Below are positions 26,587 to 36,089 of a stretch of 64,000 bases of DNA, in pieces. The DNA is taken from positions 1 through 64,000 of the forward strand of contig NZ_FPAZ01000012.1 in NCBI RefSeq assembly GCF_900116435.1, given 5' to 3'. The position numbers and the translations under genes are program-made. This DNA comes from Pseudoalteromonas lipolytica (lineage in GTDB: Bacteria > Pseudomonadota > Gammaproteobacteria > Enterobacterales > Alteromonadaceae). The notes below the pieces were generated by a model. It was not told the DNA's origin. It searched no databases and was given only the letters and a program-made list of their open reading frames with translations. Position 1 is the first letter of the stretch. Each line of letters starts with the position of its first letter.

Positions 26587-29118
26587 TTAATTACTGCATT
26601 TTACCACAACAGCATCACTGTTAGGTTTAATCGTTAAACCAATGTCTGCGAAGGCGATACTCGCTTCGTTTGCTTCAACTTTCAAAACCTCAGTTATCGC
26701 TTTAGACTCAGTACCCTCAACGTTACAGCTTAACGGTATTGCTAAGGTATGCCATTTTTTATCACTCAGTATCGCATCAAATGAAGAAAAACTAACCTTC
26801 CTTAAACACTGTTTCTGAGAACACATAACCTGTAAATCTGTATGTTCACCGGGTGACTTATTAATTCGCATCTTCAGTGTTAAGTAACCTGACTGATACA
26901 TCTCACTCATTTTTTCTGGTTTTTGATACGCTAAAGCAAATGTCGCTTTATCTGTTCCAGAACGCCAAATAAATTGTCGCGCATCTTCTTGATAAGATAA
27001 ATTCACCGATTGCATCAACAAACTCATACCATCAGTACTTGTAGCCGATGAATTTTTGGTAATGACTTTATCAGTTTGGCCAGCTTGAAGAGTCCACACT
27101 AAGTTGTCAGATAAACTTCTTACAAACAACGCTTTCGAATCTGTACTTGCCACTTTCCTCGGTGTCGTTTTTTCGGTTAACACAGGTAAGTTAACCGTAT
27201 CATCGTATGTTAAACCATAACCATACTCAAATAATGGTTGGTAATTTTCGTCGCCAATATTTAACGAATATTGGTTATCATATTTTGGCCAAGAAAAACT
27301 CAATTTCCCTGTGAAATCATACTGAATAGCGCCTTTTTCATTGGTTAATAAAATATCAGCAATACCTTCACCTTCTGACCCCGGTAACCACGCAGCCACA
27401 AAAGCATCTGATGCATTCAGCTCTTTATTTACCCAAAGTGGACGACCCGTTAAAAATACAGTAACAACGGGAATACCTTTTGCCTTAAGCGTCTTCAATA
27501 ATGCTAAATCTTTTTTGGTTTCATATTGATACTCTAGGTACTCAATGTCACCAAACCATTCGGCATAAGGTTCTTCACCGATTACGACAATCGCGACATC
27601 AGGCTTAACAGAATAATCGCCAAATTCAGCAAACTCAACGTCACCACCCGCCTTTTCAATTTGTGATTTTAGACCCGCAAAGATAGAGGTTGCATTGGGG
27701 AAGTCATCATTGGTGTTGTCCGTTCCCTGCCATGAGACACTCCATCCACCAGCTTGCTTAGCAATATTGTCAGCACCGTTTCCGGCAACGAGAACGCGAC
27801 TTTTAGCATTAATTGGCAGTACATTATTGTTATTTTTAAGTAGTACAAGAGACTTTCGCACTGCCTCTCGGGCTAACTCTCGATGTGGTTGAGCACCTAA
27901 CCATTCAGGGTGTTGCGACTCAGGTCGTAATGAAGGTTTACCCTTTGCAAACACTCCCCATCTAATTTTAGCTCTCAGAAAACGTCTAACCGCATCATTT
28001 ATTCTAGCCTCTGGTATCACACCTTCTTTCGCTTGCTTAACCGTATTATGATAAAAAGCTTCAAAGTGTTCAGGCACCATTATGACATCAACACCCGCAT
28101 TTATGGCAGCAGCACATTGCTCAAGATCGCACCCTTCAACAAATTTATGCGCATTCCAGTCGCTAACAACGAAACCATCAAAGCCCATTTGGTTTTTCAG
28201 TACCTCTGTTAATAAATACTTATCACCGTGGACGCGTTGACCATTCCAACTATTAAAAGAGGCCATGACCGACTGCACACCCTCATTAATGGCTGAAAAA
28301 TAGCCCGGACTATGAATTACTTTTAATCCTTGCTCGTCGATAATGGTGTTGCCACGGTCTATACCGCGCTCTGTACCACCGTCACCAACAAAGTGTTTGG
28401 CTGTTGCAATTCGCTTGGTCTTTTTCAAAAAGTCGTTGCCGATTTCTCCTTGGATACCAATCACCATCTCTGCAGCATATTCTTTTACTAAATCTGGGTT
28501 TTCAGAATAACTTTCATACGTTCTCCCCCAACGGTCATCCCTTACTACAGCAACGGTTGGTGCAAAGCTCCATTCAATTCCTGTTGCTGCAACTTCTTTA
28601 GCTGTCGCTTGACCGATTCGCTTAATCAAATCAGTATCTCTAGCTGCGCCAAGTCCAATATTATGTGGAAACAACGTTGCGCCATAAACATTACTGTGGC
28701 CATGCATGGCATCGGTACCCCAAATAGTCGGAATAGCAATACCATCGACAGATGCGTCCATTGAAGCGAGATACATCTCATCAGCGTACTTTAACCACAT
28801 GTCCATTGAAGCACGTTTATTGCCATAAGGGGCCGTGTTCCCACCATTTAAATATGAACCGAAGCCATATTTACGCATTTGCTCAACCGTTAAATAGCCA
28901 ATCTCTGGCTGAACCATTTGTGCTACTTTTTGCTCAATTGTCATCGTGGCTAGCAGTTTATCTATATGCTTTTCAACTGCAGGATCGCGTTTTAGTTTCG
29001 TATTAACATTTGGCCATTTTACACTGCCCGTTTCTACACCATACGACAATGGGCTATGAACAACGCCGGTTAAAAAGAGTGGGCAAAACAGTAACTTTAA
29101 AAATTTAAATTTAGACAT
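26587..29118 (-). CDS. GH3 family exo-beta-glucosidase (ExoP-like)
   Basis: The 843-residue enzyme has an N-terminal hydrophobic export signal, the GH3 TIM barrel (MTIEQKVAQMVQPEIG, KHFVGDGGTERG, catalytic Asp 320 in GFVVSDWNAH), the alpha/beta sandwich domain (SLVLLKNNNNVLPI), and a C-terminal beta-sandwich extension with four cysteines. This layout matches the roughly 840-residue ExoP exo-1,3/1,4-beta-glucanase described from Pseudoalteromonas. It should remove glucose from the ends of beta-glucan oligosaccharides in the periplasm or at the outer surface. ATG 29118 is preferred to an upstream TTG at 29157. It follows the GH16 gene by 35 bp. Confidence 0.9.
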   Translation of the reverse strand: MSKFKFLKLLFCPLFLTGVVHSPLSYGVETGSVKWPNVNTKLKRDPAVEKHIDKLLATMTIEQKVAQMVQPEIGYLTVEQMRKYGFGSYLNGGNTAPYGNKRASMDMWLKYADEMYLASMDASVDGIAIPTIWGTDAMHGHSNVYGATLFPHNIGLGAARDTDLIKRIGQATAKEVAATGIEWSFAPTVAVVRDDRWGRTYESYSENPDLVKEYAAEMVIGIQGEIGNDFLKKTKRIATAKHFVGDGGTERGIDRGNTIIDEQGLKVIHSPGYFSAINEGVQSVMASFNSWNGQRVHGDKYLLTEVLKNQMGFDGFVVSDWNAHKFVEGCDLEQCAAAINAGVDVIMVPEHFEAFYHNTVKQAKEGVIPEARINDAVRRFLRAKIRWGVFAKGKPSLRPESQHPEWLGAQPHRELAREAVRKSLVLLKNNNNVLPINAKSRVLVAGNGADNIAKQAGGWSVSWQGTDNTNDDFPNATSIFAGLKSQIEKAGGDVEFAEFGDYSVKPDVAIVVIGEEPYAEWFGDIEYLEYQYETKKDLALLKTLKAKGIPVVTVFLTGRPLWVNKELNASDAFVAAWLPGSEGEGIADILLTNEKGAIQYDFTGKLSFSWPKYDNQYSLNIGDENYQPLFEYGYGLTYDDTVNLPVLTEKTTPRKVASTDSKALFVRSLSDNLVWTLQAGQTDKVITKNSSATSTDGMSLLMQSVNLSYQEDARQFIWRSGTDKATFALAYQKPEKMSEMYQSGYLTLKMRINKSPGEHTDLQVMCSQKQCLRKVSFSSFDAILSDKKWHTLAIPLSCNVEGTESKAITEVLKVEANEASIAFADIGLTIKPNSDAVVVKCSN

Positions 29119-29153
29119 CAAAAACCTATAAAAACAATTAATTACAGAGAAAA

Positions 29154-29930
29154 TCAACGCGGTATGTATTCAATAAAATCGTAATATACCCAAGATGAAG
29201 CGCCATAATATTGACCTGGGAAATAATTTGCCTCGACAGAATTATCACCATGCCAATGATTAATCATAATTTTGCTATTATCGACGGGCCACGCGTAAGC
29301 TGGAATTTCATTCTCTGCTAAATGACCATCTCCGTTTTCTTTATACACCGTTCGGATCGTTTGCTCATGGCCATTGGCATCGAATAAATACCAGCGAATG
29401 GCATTGCTTGACCAATCAAAGCCAATAGTCAGCAAGTTTTCTCGGTAATCTAGCCCATACTGACTTAAGTCAATATCCTTTTCCCAACTTTGGTATTGAC
29501 CACCTTGCGGTTGGTAAATCACATTTGTATGAACAACATTACCTAACGAAGGAAGCAATTCAATATCAATTTCTTGCCACGCTCGTCCAGGGCTATCCCA
29601 CCACGATGTATAGGTAAAAATTGATGAAACAGTGCCCGCCACGTTGCCAGATTTTAATCTTCCCTGAACTTTACCGTACCCATAAAAATGGTTGCTTTGT
29701 AGTTCTGAACATGAGCCTTGTGCTAATGACAACGTTAAACCATGCTCACTGGGATTTAGTAAATCAGTTTTAAATGCGCAACCAAAGGGTGTGCCATTAC
29801 TGCCAGTACGTGCAGTCCAAACAGAGCTATCATATCCCCATGAAAAATTATCTTTAAAATAATTAGCATTCGCGTGGGTAGCGACTAAAGTTGTGCAGCC
29901 CAATAATGCACTAAGAAACAGTTTTTTCAT
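29154..29930 (-). CDS. GH16 family beta-glucanase (lichenase-type)
   Basis: The 258-residue secreted enzyme has a signal peptide (cut near HANA) and the GH16 catalytic motif E120-I-D-I-E124 in WQEIDIELL, with nucleophile and acid/base two positions on either side of the aspartate. The domain begins FKDNFSWGYDSSVW, as in 1,3-1,4-beta-glucanases, and has HTNVIYQPQGGQ and a WYLFD strand lining the cleft. It should cut mixed-linkage beta-glucan (lichenan) or a related glucan to oligosaccharides. It lies between the receptor and GH3 genes, giving cut, import and trim functions in one unit. Confidence 0.9.
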   Translation of the reverse strand: MKKLFLSALLGCTTLVATHANANYFKDNFSWGYDSSVWTARTGSNGTPFGCAFKTDLLNPSEHGLTLSLAQGSCSELQSNHFYGYGKVQGRLKSGNVAGTVSSIFTYTSWWDSPGRAWQEIDIELLPSLGNVVHTNVIYQPQGGQYQSWEKDIDLSQYGLDYRENLLTIGFDWSSNAIRWYLFDANGHEQTIRTVYKENGDGHLAENEIPAYAWPVDNSKIMINHWHGDNSVEANYFPGQYYGASSWVYYDFIEYIPR

Positions 29931-29951
29931 TGTTATGCCTTAAATAATTTG

Positions 29952-29976
29952 GCTCCCATATTAAAAATATGGGAGC
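29952..29976 (-). other. Intercistronic hairpin between receptor and GH16 genes
   Basis: An 11-bp perfect stem (29952-29962 with 29966-29976) has a three-base loop and no T-run on the minus strand. It is more likely a transcript-stabilising or partial-stop element that lets the receptor be expressed above the enzymes. Confidence 0.5.
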
Positions 29977-29990
29977 GTAAAATAGAGGGG

Positions 29991-32681
29991 TTAGAATGAA
30001 AATCCAGCTCTTATACCATAATACCTAGGCATGCCAAAGCTGCCCTTAGGAATACCCTTGCTGGTATTGTTCCAGTATTGAATCGTCTCATCAGATGCAT
30101 TATTGATGAACATTTCTGCATACCAGTTTTTCTCTTTTGGCTCATATTTTAAAGAGGCATTGTATACAGCAAAGGCATCGCGGCTATCGTCTATGTATTT
30201 AGTTGCTTCGTCTGAAACTGCAAAATCCATATCATCCAAATGCTTATCGAGATTCCACACGGTTGTATACGCTTTATCTTTCCAGCTGGCATTAAACCAA
30301 CCATGAATAAATCCATATTCACCCAAATCAAAGGTATGTGTATAACTAATGTTAGCCGTGTATTTTGGCGTCATTGCTAAGTTATTACCTCTAAGGTTAG
30401 TCGTTAGCAATGTATTTTCAGGGTCTTTAGATTCTTCATAAGAAATATTAAACAAATACTCAGAATCATAATCCCATTTAGTGTGCCAATCTTCCGTAAT
30501 TTTTGCCTCAGTCCAGGTCACATAACCAGTAATTCGCCCATTTGGATAGGGTTTCCAGTCAAATTCAAACTCAAGACCTTTAATCGTAGAGCCCGGAACG
30601 TTTTGAGTATAATAAGCAATTACAGGCTGATTCTGATAATCAAGAATTGGCTGACCATCTTCACCGATTACAGGTGCCCCATCCTCATCTTCAACAACAG
30701 ACAAGCGCTCAACATTACCAATTGATCCCACTGACGCATATTGCATATCTGTATAATCTGTATAGAAAAATGCAGCTTTTAGGTTCAATGAATTATCAAA
30801 AAAGCTAGACTTTGCGCCGAATTCCCAGGTCAGCACTTCTTCGGGATCAAATTTTGTTTCAAACCGAGTTACTTCACCCGTTCTATCATTAACCACTTCG
30901 TAAACATCACCAATACCACCCGCTTTAAATCCGCTTGCAAGGTAGGCATAGAGCATTGTTTCTTCGGAGATGTCATAATCTAAGCCAACACGAAAATCAT
31001 GATGCTGCCAACTTCCTTTATTGTCGTTTTCAAAGTACGACGCATAAATAGACGGATCTTCATAATAATCGACAGGTTGATTGTTAAGCTCTGTTCTATT
31101 TAACCAACCAACAGCACAGCCATCAGCATTTGAACAACGATAGGTACGACCGCCTTTATCCTGCTTCGTTTCATCACTAAAGCGATAACCAAATGTCGCA
31201 TGCAACTTTTCAGTTAATTTATAAGTGCCTTGGCCAAACAAAGCATACGCATCTGTTGAACGGTCTGGCTGGTCCCAAAATGCTTTATCATCCATTGGAT
31301 TATCGTAATAACCAACTGTGGTTGTTTTTTCATGAAAATAATTGGCACCCACAATCCAAATAAAGTCGCCGTATTCATCTGATTGCAGTTGTAATTCTGT
31401 AGAAAATGATTCTGCTCCGGTGCCATCTAGGAAATAAGTAGCGCCATCCCAAGGGTCTAAACCAACTTCGCTATCTTGTGCTGAAGACCTTTCCATATCT
31501 TCATATCCCACTAACCACACCAGATCATATTGATCATTTATGGTGTAGTTAAAGGTATTACGAAGGTATGTTATGTCTAGATTCAACTTTCCTGGCACAT
31601 TAACTACGGCTTGATACGTGTTATCACTCGGTAGGAAATTCGTACAATCACCTCCCATTTCAGCGGGTCTTCCACGTAACTTATCGCAGTTAACTAAATC
31701 AAGGTTATTATTACTATCGTTTACATATTTTTGGAAAACGGTGTGGTTTGAAAAATTGCCATCCAACGGCTCCCAAAGTGTACTTATACGGAAAGAATAT
31801 TCATCTGCATTATTATAAAAATCACTTTTATCTGCAGCTGTTAACTGACGAACTTTTTGAGCCTCAGGATCGGTTCCTGCGCCATCAATCCACCAGTTTT
31901 CTCTTTGTGTCACTGTTTGTCCAACACCCTGGTATGAATCTTCAGAGATTACAGGGGCATTTAAAACCTCATCAGAAAGTCGGCGCGTGTCATATTGGTT
32001 AGGGTCATAGTAACCCTCAAGGTAAGAGTCACGCTTGAGGCCTTTAGCTGAAAAACGAACTGCAAACTCTTCAGTTACTGGAATATTGATAAGGCCATCA
32101 ATACTGCGGCTATTAAACTTGCCCGCTTCAATATTCAACTGCCCATATTGGTTTTCAAATTCAGGCTTGGCGGAAATCACATTGATACTTCCCACTGTCG
32201 AGTTTCGGCCAAATAAAGTACCTTGTGGTCCACGAAGCGCCTCAACACGGTCAATATCATACATCAGCGCAAGTGCACCTTGCATTCTTGGTGAATAAAT
32301 ACCATCTAAATGAACACCAACAGCAGGGTCCCCTAACTCAGTTAAGTTAGTTGAACGCACGCCTCGCATTGAAATAACAGGAGCAGATTGATCCGTTGCT
32401 GTAGAAATATCTAAGCTAGGCACCAAGTTCGCTATATCCTTTATGTTATTTACACCATTTTTTTTAAGCTCAGCCTCTGTAAGTGCAGTGATGGCCACCG
32501 GTGTTTCCATCAATTTGGTTTTACGTTTTGTTGCCGTTACTGAGATAATTTCTAACCCACTATTCTGCTGTTCAACGTCTTTAGATTTTGAATCTTGCTG
32601 ATCATTATTTTGTGCATATACCGGTAATGAGCATGCTAATGCGACAGCGATAGCAACAGCTTTTTTATTTATTGTGTGCAT
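29991..32681 (-). CDS. TonB-dependent receptor of the beta-glucan locus
   Basis: The 896-residue protein has a signal peptide ending PVYAQN, a TonB-box region ISVTATKRKTKLMETPVAITAL, a plug domain with RGPQGTLFGRNSTVGSINVIS, and a barrel whose last residues are RAGFSF, ending in the aromatic required for outer-membrane assembly. The plug type is the common FepA/IroN-like one, different from the receptor at 10561. Standing first in the unit with GH16 and GH3, it probably imports oligosaccharides from beta-glucan. A 9-12-9 direct repeat lies 94-123 bp upstream. Confidence 0.9.
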   Translation of the reverse strand: MHTINKKAVAIAVALACSLPVYAQNNDQQDSKSKDVEQQNSGLEIISVTATKRKTKLMETPVAITALTEAELKKNGVNNIKDIANLVPSLDISTATDQSAPVISMRGVRSTNLTELGDPAVGVHLDGIYSPRMQGALALMYDIDRVEALRGPQGTLFGRNSTVGSINVISAKPEFENQYGQLNIEAGKFNSRSIDGLINIPVTEEFAVRFSAKGLKRDSYLEGYYDPNQYDTRRLSDEVLNAPVISEDSYQGVGQTVTQRENWWIDGAGTDPEAQKVRQLTAADKSDFYNNADEYSFRISTLWEPLDGNFSNHTVFQKYVNDSNNNLDLVNCDKLRGRPAEMGGDCTNFLPSDNTYQAVVNVPGKLNLDITYLRNTFNYTINDQYDLVWLVGYEDMERSSAQDSEVGLDPWDGATYFLDGTGAESFSTELQLQSDEYGDFIWIVGANYFHEKTTTVGYYDNPMDDKAFWDQPDRSTDAYALFGQGTYKLTEKLHATFGYRFSDETKQDKGGRTYRCSNADGCAVGWLNRTELNNQPVDYYEDPSIYASYFENDNKGSWQHHDFRVGLDYDISEETMLYAYLASGFKAGGIGDVYEVVNDRTGEVTRFETKFDPEEVLTWEFGAKSSFFDNSLNLKAAFFYTDYTDMQYASVGSIGNVERLSVVEDEDGAPVIGEDGQPILDYQNQPVIAYYTQNVPGSTIKGLEFEFDWKPYPNGRITGYVTWTEAKITEDWHTKWDYDSEYLFNISYEESKDPENTLLTTNLRGNNLAMTPKYTANISYTHTFDLGEYGFIHGWFNASWKDKAYTTVWNLDKHLDDMDFAVSDEATKYIDDSRDAFAVYNASLKYEPKEKNWYAEMFINNASDETIQYWNNTSKGIPKGSFGMPRYYGIRAGFSF

Positions 32682-32774
32682 ATTCGACCTTTTTAATGTG
32701 TGTTCTAGTGTTAAAGTCTTTACGTTTAATTAACAGTATCTAAAGGAGCATTTTTCATTACTAGTCAAATTCGG

Positions 32775-32804
32775 CAAAGCGAGTTTCAAACAATACAAAG
32801 CGAG
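32775..32804 (-). promoter_or_regulatory. Direct repeat with LytTR-site geometry
   Basis: CAAAGCGAG occurs at 32775-32783 and 32796-32804, a 9-bp repeat with a 12-bp spacer and 21-bp period. Read in the direction of the receptor gene it is CTCGCTTTG twice. Six bases downstream lies TTGACT (32768-32763), a good -35 element, with no well-spaced -10; that is the picture of an activator-dependent promoter. The LytTR regulator at 24685 is the natural candidate. Confidence 0.6.
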
Positions 32805-32945
32805 ACTGGATTCAGATAAAAGAGGGTTAGCGACAGAATTTAGGTTTTCTAACGCGTAAAAAAAAGGGGGATAAACGGGGCCTTTGGGCTTTTAATCATT
32901 GCGAAATATTCCTAACAATTTTATTAAAAACCCAACGTTTTGACG

Positions 32946-33698
32946 TTACTTAAGTTGATTGAGAATGAGTTTTTCGGTGTGGCTCAATAAGTCAACCCCG
33001 CCTATTTCACCGTGTCCGGGAACCACTATTCGTAATTTTTGGTAATCATTCTTCAACTGCTGAGTAATTTTCAGCCATGAATGAATATCTCCATGGGCTA
33101 TATTCCCTACAGAGTTAGACTGTAATGCACGAACCGCACAGCCTGCGTATAAGATACGTTTATCTGGTAACCATACCATTATATTATCCATCGCATGACC
33201 TGGGCCTGGGAAAAACACATTCAATGAGCCAAATTTCACCTGTGCACCGACTGTCGCAAGTTCGGCTATCACATTGTTTGGCACAGCAGTCCCTTGCTCT
33301 ATTGTCAATTGCTGCGTCAAAGGGTGAGAATACACTTTAATACCACGCGCTTCTAATACATCAACCCCTGAAGCTCGGTCTGCATGTGCATGAGTGACAA
33401 GTGCCTTGGTTATCGGCAAGTTTATTTCTGTGTTAATGACGCTTAATAACTGTTGTGTTTGTAACTCTCCCCACGCCGTGTCGATCAGGGTTAAACTTTG
33501 CCCCTCCCTGACAATCAAACCATTTGAAGGGAATGTTGTCCCGTTAGGATAAACATAAAAAGAGGTATGCAACCAAACGCCTTCATCTATTTTCGTGATA
33601 AAGACTTCATTCTCAGCGTGTATATTCGCTAAACTACTTTGAGTAAATACACCGCAAACAACAAAAAATAATACACCCAATATCCTTTTAAATATCAT
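32946..33698 (-). CDS. Subclass B1 metallo-beta-lactamase
   Basis: The 250-residue secreted protein has a signal peptide and all B1 zinc ligands: H103, H105 and D107 in THAHADR (HxHxDR), H168 in GPGHAMDN, C187 in YAGCAVRA, and H229 in VPGHGEIGG. Flanking segments EGVWLH, PSNGLIVREG and LIDTAWG are also typical of VIM-like B1 enzymes. It should hydrolyse penicillins and carbapenems in the periplasm, by family analogy. The ATG at 33698 has AGGA six bases upstream; an ATG one codon earlier is possible. It stands alone with no integron or IS next to it, so it looks like a resident chromosomal gene. Confidence 0.85.
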   Translation of the reverse strand: MIFKRILGVLFFVVCGVFTQSSLANIHAENEVFITKIDEGVWLHTSFYVYPNGTTFPSNGLIVREGQSLTLIDTAWGELQTQQLLSVINTEINLPITKALVTHAHADRASGVDVLEARGIKVYSHPLTQQLTIEQGTAVPNNVIAELATVGAQVKFGSLNVFFPGPGHAMDNIMVWLPDKRILYAGCAVRALQSNSVGNIAHGDIHSWLKITQQLKNDYQKLRIVVPGHGEIGGVDLLSHTEKLILNQLK

Positions 33699-33974
33699 CA
33701 TAATTCCTAATCTTCTTGACGTTATAATATTATAATTTTTTACGTGATCGTTTTGTACCAAAAACAACGCTAATTTTAAAAGTGGACTCAATTTACTCGA
33801 TACGAATGCTCGCCCTAGTTCAGCCTCTGATAGCAGTGATTAAAAACGGGTGCATCGGCCCTTTATTCCCTGCTTTTAATTCTGCCAACTCGTTTAAGCG
33901 TATATTCTACTTACACGGTTACTTTTCGATGTTGTATATTTGCAACAAGAGGCTAAGCTTTATATACATAACAA

Positions 33975-34898
33975 ATGCTTAGAAAAAATATGAAATTATT
34001 AGTAATGCTCTTTTTTTTCTTCTCTACTCAAGTGGTTGCAATGCTTACACCCGTGACCTATGAAAAAGATGGAGAAGTCATTACCAAAAATGCGGTACGC
34101 TACAAAGACGGCTATGGTTACAACGTAAATGCCGAACATGTATTAAGGCTTGTTACTCTTGATTGGCCACCCTATATCGATGAACACCTATGTAACAAAG
34201 GCTGGCTTTACCAGTTTACAATTCAATCTTTGCTTAAAAAAGGCTATGGCGTCTATATCGGCTTCTACCCATGGGCACGGGCAGTAAGGGAGGCAGAGCT
34301 TGGCAAAGCAGACATCCTTTTTCCTGAATACTTTATTGAAAGCACGGTTATTTCAGATAACTTTTTAGACAAGACACGCAACGAGTTATTAGCTCTCAGC
34401 CAACCGATTCCTGGTGGGGATCTCTCATTTGTTGCCTTGAAAGGAAACCAAATTCGTTTTAATGGCGACCTAAACTCTGTTAAAGACCAGGTGATTGGCG
34501 TTGTCAGATCTTACAAAAACACTCAGCAACTTGATGAAATGATTGATAATAAACAAATTGACACCATCGTTGCAAACAATGAGTACCAACTTATCCACCT
34601 ACTACTAAGCAATCGCGTTAGTCTCATTGTTGCAGATCTTGAAGTGCTTAAAGCCAGTGTTTATAAATCAGAGTTATCGATTAATGGCAAAAGACAAATC
34701 ATTGAATCATTGGTTGCGCTTGAACCAAAACTTGAATATAAGCCCCTCTATTTTTCTATTAGTAAATCAACACCGCACTGGCAAAAAGTACTGAAAGATT
34801 TAAATGACGAGATCAAGCAAAAACGACAAAGCGGCCAATTTGAAAACTTCATTAAAAAGATGAAACAGCAATGCTATGGAGTCGAAAAAGCGGCATAA
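33975..34898 (+). CDS. Periplasmic solute-binding-like protein (SBP_bac_3 type)
   Basis: The 307-residue protein has a signal peptide (KLLVMLFFFFSTQVVA) and a domain resembling family-3 solute-binding proteins: LVTLDWPPYIDEHLCNKG, then GFYPWARAVREAELGKADILFPEYF, and a second lobe with VIGVVRSYKN. The PWAR..E...GKAD segment is typical of the many orphan members in marine gammaproteobacteria. No permease gene is nearby, so it may be a sensor or orphan binding protein. Starts at 33975 and 33990 are both possible, neither with a good ribosome site. Confidence 0.7.
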   Translation: MLRKNMKLLVMLFFFFSTQVVAMLTPVTYEKDGEVITKNAVRYKDGYGYNVNAEHVLRLVTLDWPPYIDEHLCNKGWLYQFTIQSLLKKGYGVYIGFYPWARAVREAELGKADILFPEYFIESTVISDNFLDKTRNELLALSQPIPGGDLSFVALKGNQIRFNGDLNSVKDQVIGVVRSYKNTQQLDEMIDNKQIDTIVANNEYQLIHLLLSNRVSLIVADLEVLKASVYKSELSINGKRQIIESLVALEPKLEYKPLYFSISKSTPHWQKVLKDLNDEIKQKRQSGQFENFIKKMKQQCYGVEKAA

Positions 34899-34907
34899 AT
34901 GCCGCTT
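34885..34907. terminator. Terminator between the binding-protein gene and prpF
   Basis: An 8-bp stem AAGCGGCA/TGCCGCTT (34888-34895, 34900-34907) spans the stop codon of the plus-strand gene. On the minus strand it is followed by TTTCG, so it mainly serves the prp operon, whose last gene ends at 34918. Confidence 0.7.
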
Positions 34908-34917
34908 ATTGAGATAT

Positions 34918-36087
34918 TTATTCGGGCACTCTTACCCACCCTTCCATGAGTACTCGCGCACTGCGGCTCATACTGGCTTTTGTTACTTGCCAATCTTCAC
35001 CAACTCGTTCTGCTGCGGCTCCCACTTTTAACGTACCCGATGGGTGCCCAAAATTTACTTCATGGCGCTGTCCGCCACCTGCAGCTTGATTTACTAAGGT
35101 GCCGGGTATCGCAGCTGCTGTGCCAATAGCAACCGCTGCCGTGCCCATCATGGCATGATGCAGTTTACCCATCGACATAGCACGAACGAGTAAATCAATA
35201 CTGTCGGCTGTTACTTCTTTTCCACTGGATGCATGATAGCTTTTAGCGGGTGCAACCCACGCGACTTTGGGTGTATGCTGGCGTGATTTAGCTTCCTCTA
35301 CGTGCTGAATTAAACCCATTTTTAACGCACCATAGGCACGAATTGTTTCTAGCTTTTCAAGGACTGAAGCATCACTATTGATAGCATCTTGAAGCTCAGT
35401 ACCGTCATAACCGATTTCACTGGCATTAATAAATACAGTAGGAATACCCGCATTAATCATGGTCGCAGATAGCACCCCAACGCCCGGAACGTCGAGTTCA
35501 TCAACGAGATTACCCGTTGGGAATAACGCGCCTTCACCATCAGCCGGATCCATAAACTCAAGCTTTACTTCGGCTGCAGGGAATGTCACACCATCTAGTT
35601 CAAAATCACCTGTTTCTTGAACTTCACCATGGGTAATGGGGACATGTACAATGATGGTTTTACTAATATTTACTTGCCAAACTTTAACTTCTACAACGCC
35701 GTTATCTGGAATCTTGCTGGCATCAACCAAACCATTACTCACCGCAAATGCGCCCACTGCAGAGGTTAAGTTACCGCAGTTACCACTCCAATCAACGAAT
35801 GCCTTATCGATAGCAACTTGACCAAAAAGATAATCAACATCGTGATCGTCCTTGCGGCTCTTCGATAAAATAACGGTTTTACTGGTGCTTGATGTAGCTC
35901 CCCCCATACCATCCGTTTGTTTACCGTATGGATCTGGGCTACCAATAACACGCAGAAGTAAATTATCGCGTGCTTCACCTGCCTCTTGGGCAGGTTCAGG
36001 TAAATCAGTTAAATTAAAGAACACCCCTTTACTGGTGCCGCCACGCATATAAGTAGCAGGCACTTTAATTTGTGGTTTAAAGGCCAT
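34918..36087 (-). CDS. prpF: 2-methylaconitate cis-trans isomerase PrpF
   Basis: The 389-residue cytosolic protein isomerises the 2-methylaconitate made by AcnD so that it can be hydrated to 2-methylisocitrate. It belongs to the PrpF/DAP-epimerase-like fold, with the N-terminal ATYMRGGTSKGVFF, DWSGNCGNLTSAVG carrying the active-site cysteine, and C-terminal MGTAAVAIGTAAAIPGT. It is 2 bp behind acnD and is the last gene of the methylcitrate operon. Confidence 0.95.
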   Translation of the reverse strand: MAFKPQIKVPATYMRGGTSKGVFFNLTDLPEPAQEAGEARDNLLLRVIGSPDPYGKQTDGMGGATSSTSKTVILSKSRKDDHDVDYLFGQVAIDKAFVDWSGNCGNLTSAVGAFAVSNGLVDASKIPDNGVVEVKVWQVNISKTIIVHVPITHGEVQETGDFELDGVTFPAAEVKLEFMDPADGEGALFPTGNLVDELDVPGVGVLSATMINAGIPTVFINASEIGYDGTELQDAINSDASVLEKLETIRAYGALKMGLIQHVEEAKSRQHTPKVAWVAPAKSYHASSGKEVTADSIDLLVRAMSMGKLHHAMMGTAAVAIGTAAAIPGTLVNQAAGGGQRHEVNFGHPSGTLKVGAAAERVGEDWQVTKASMSRSARVLMEGWVRVPE

Positions 36088-36089
36088 AA

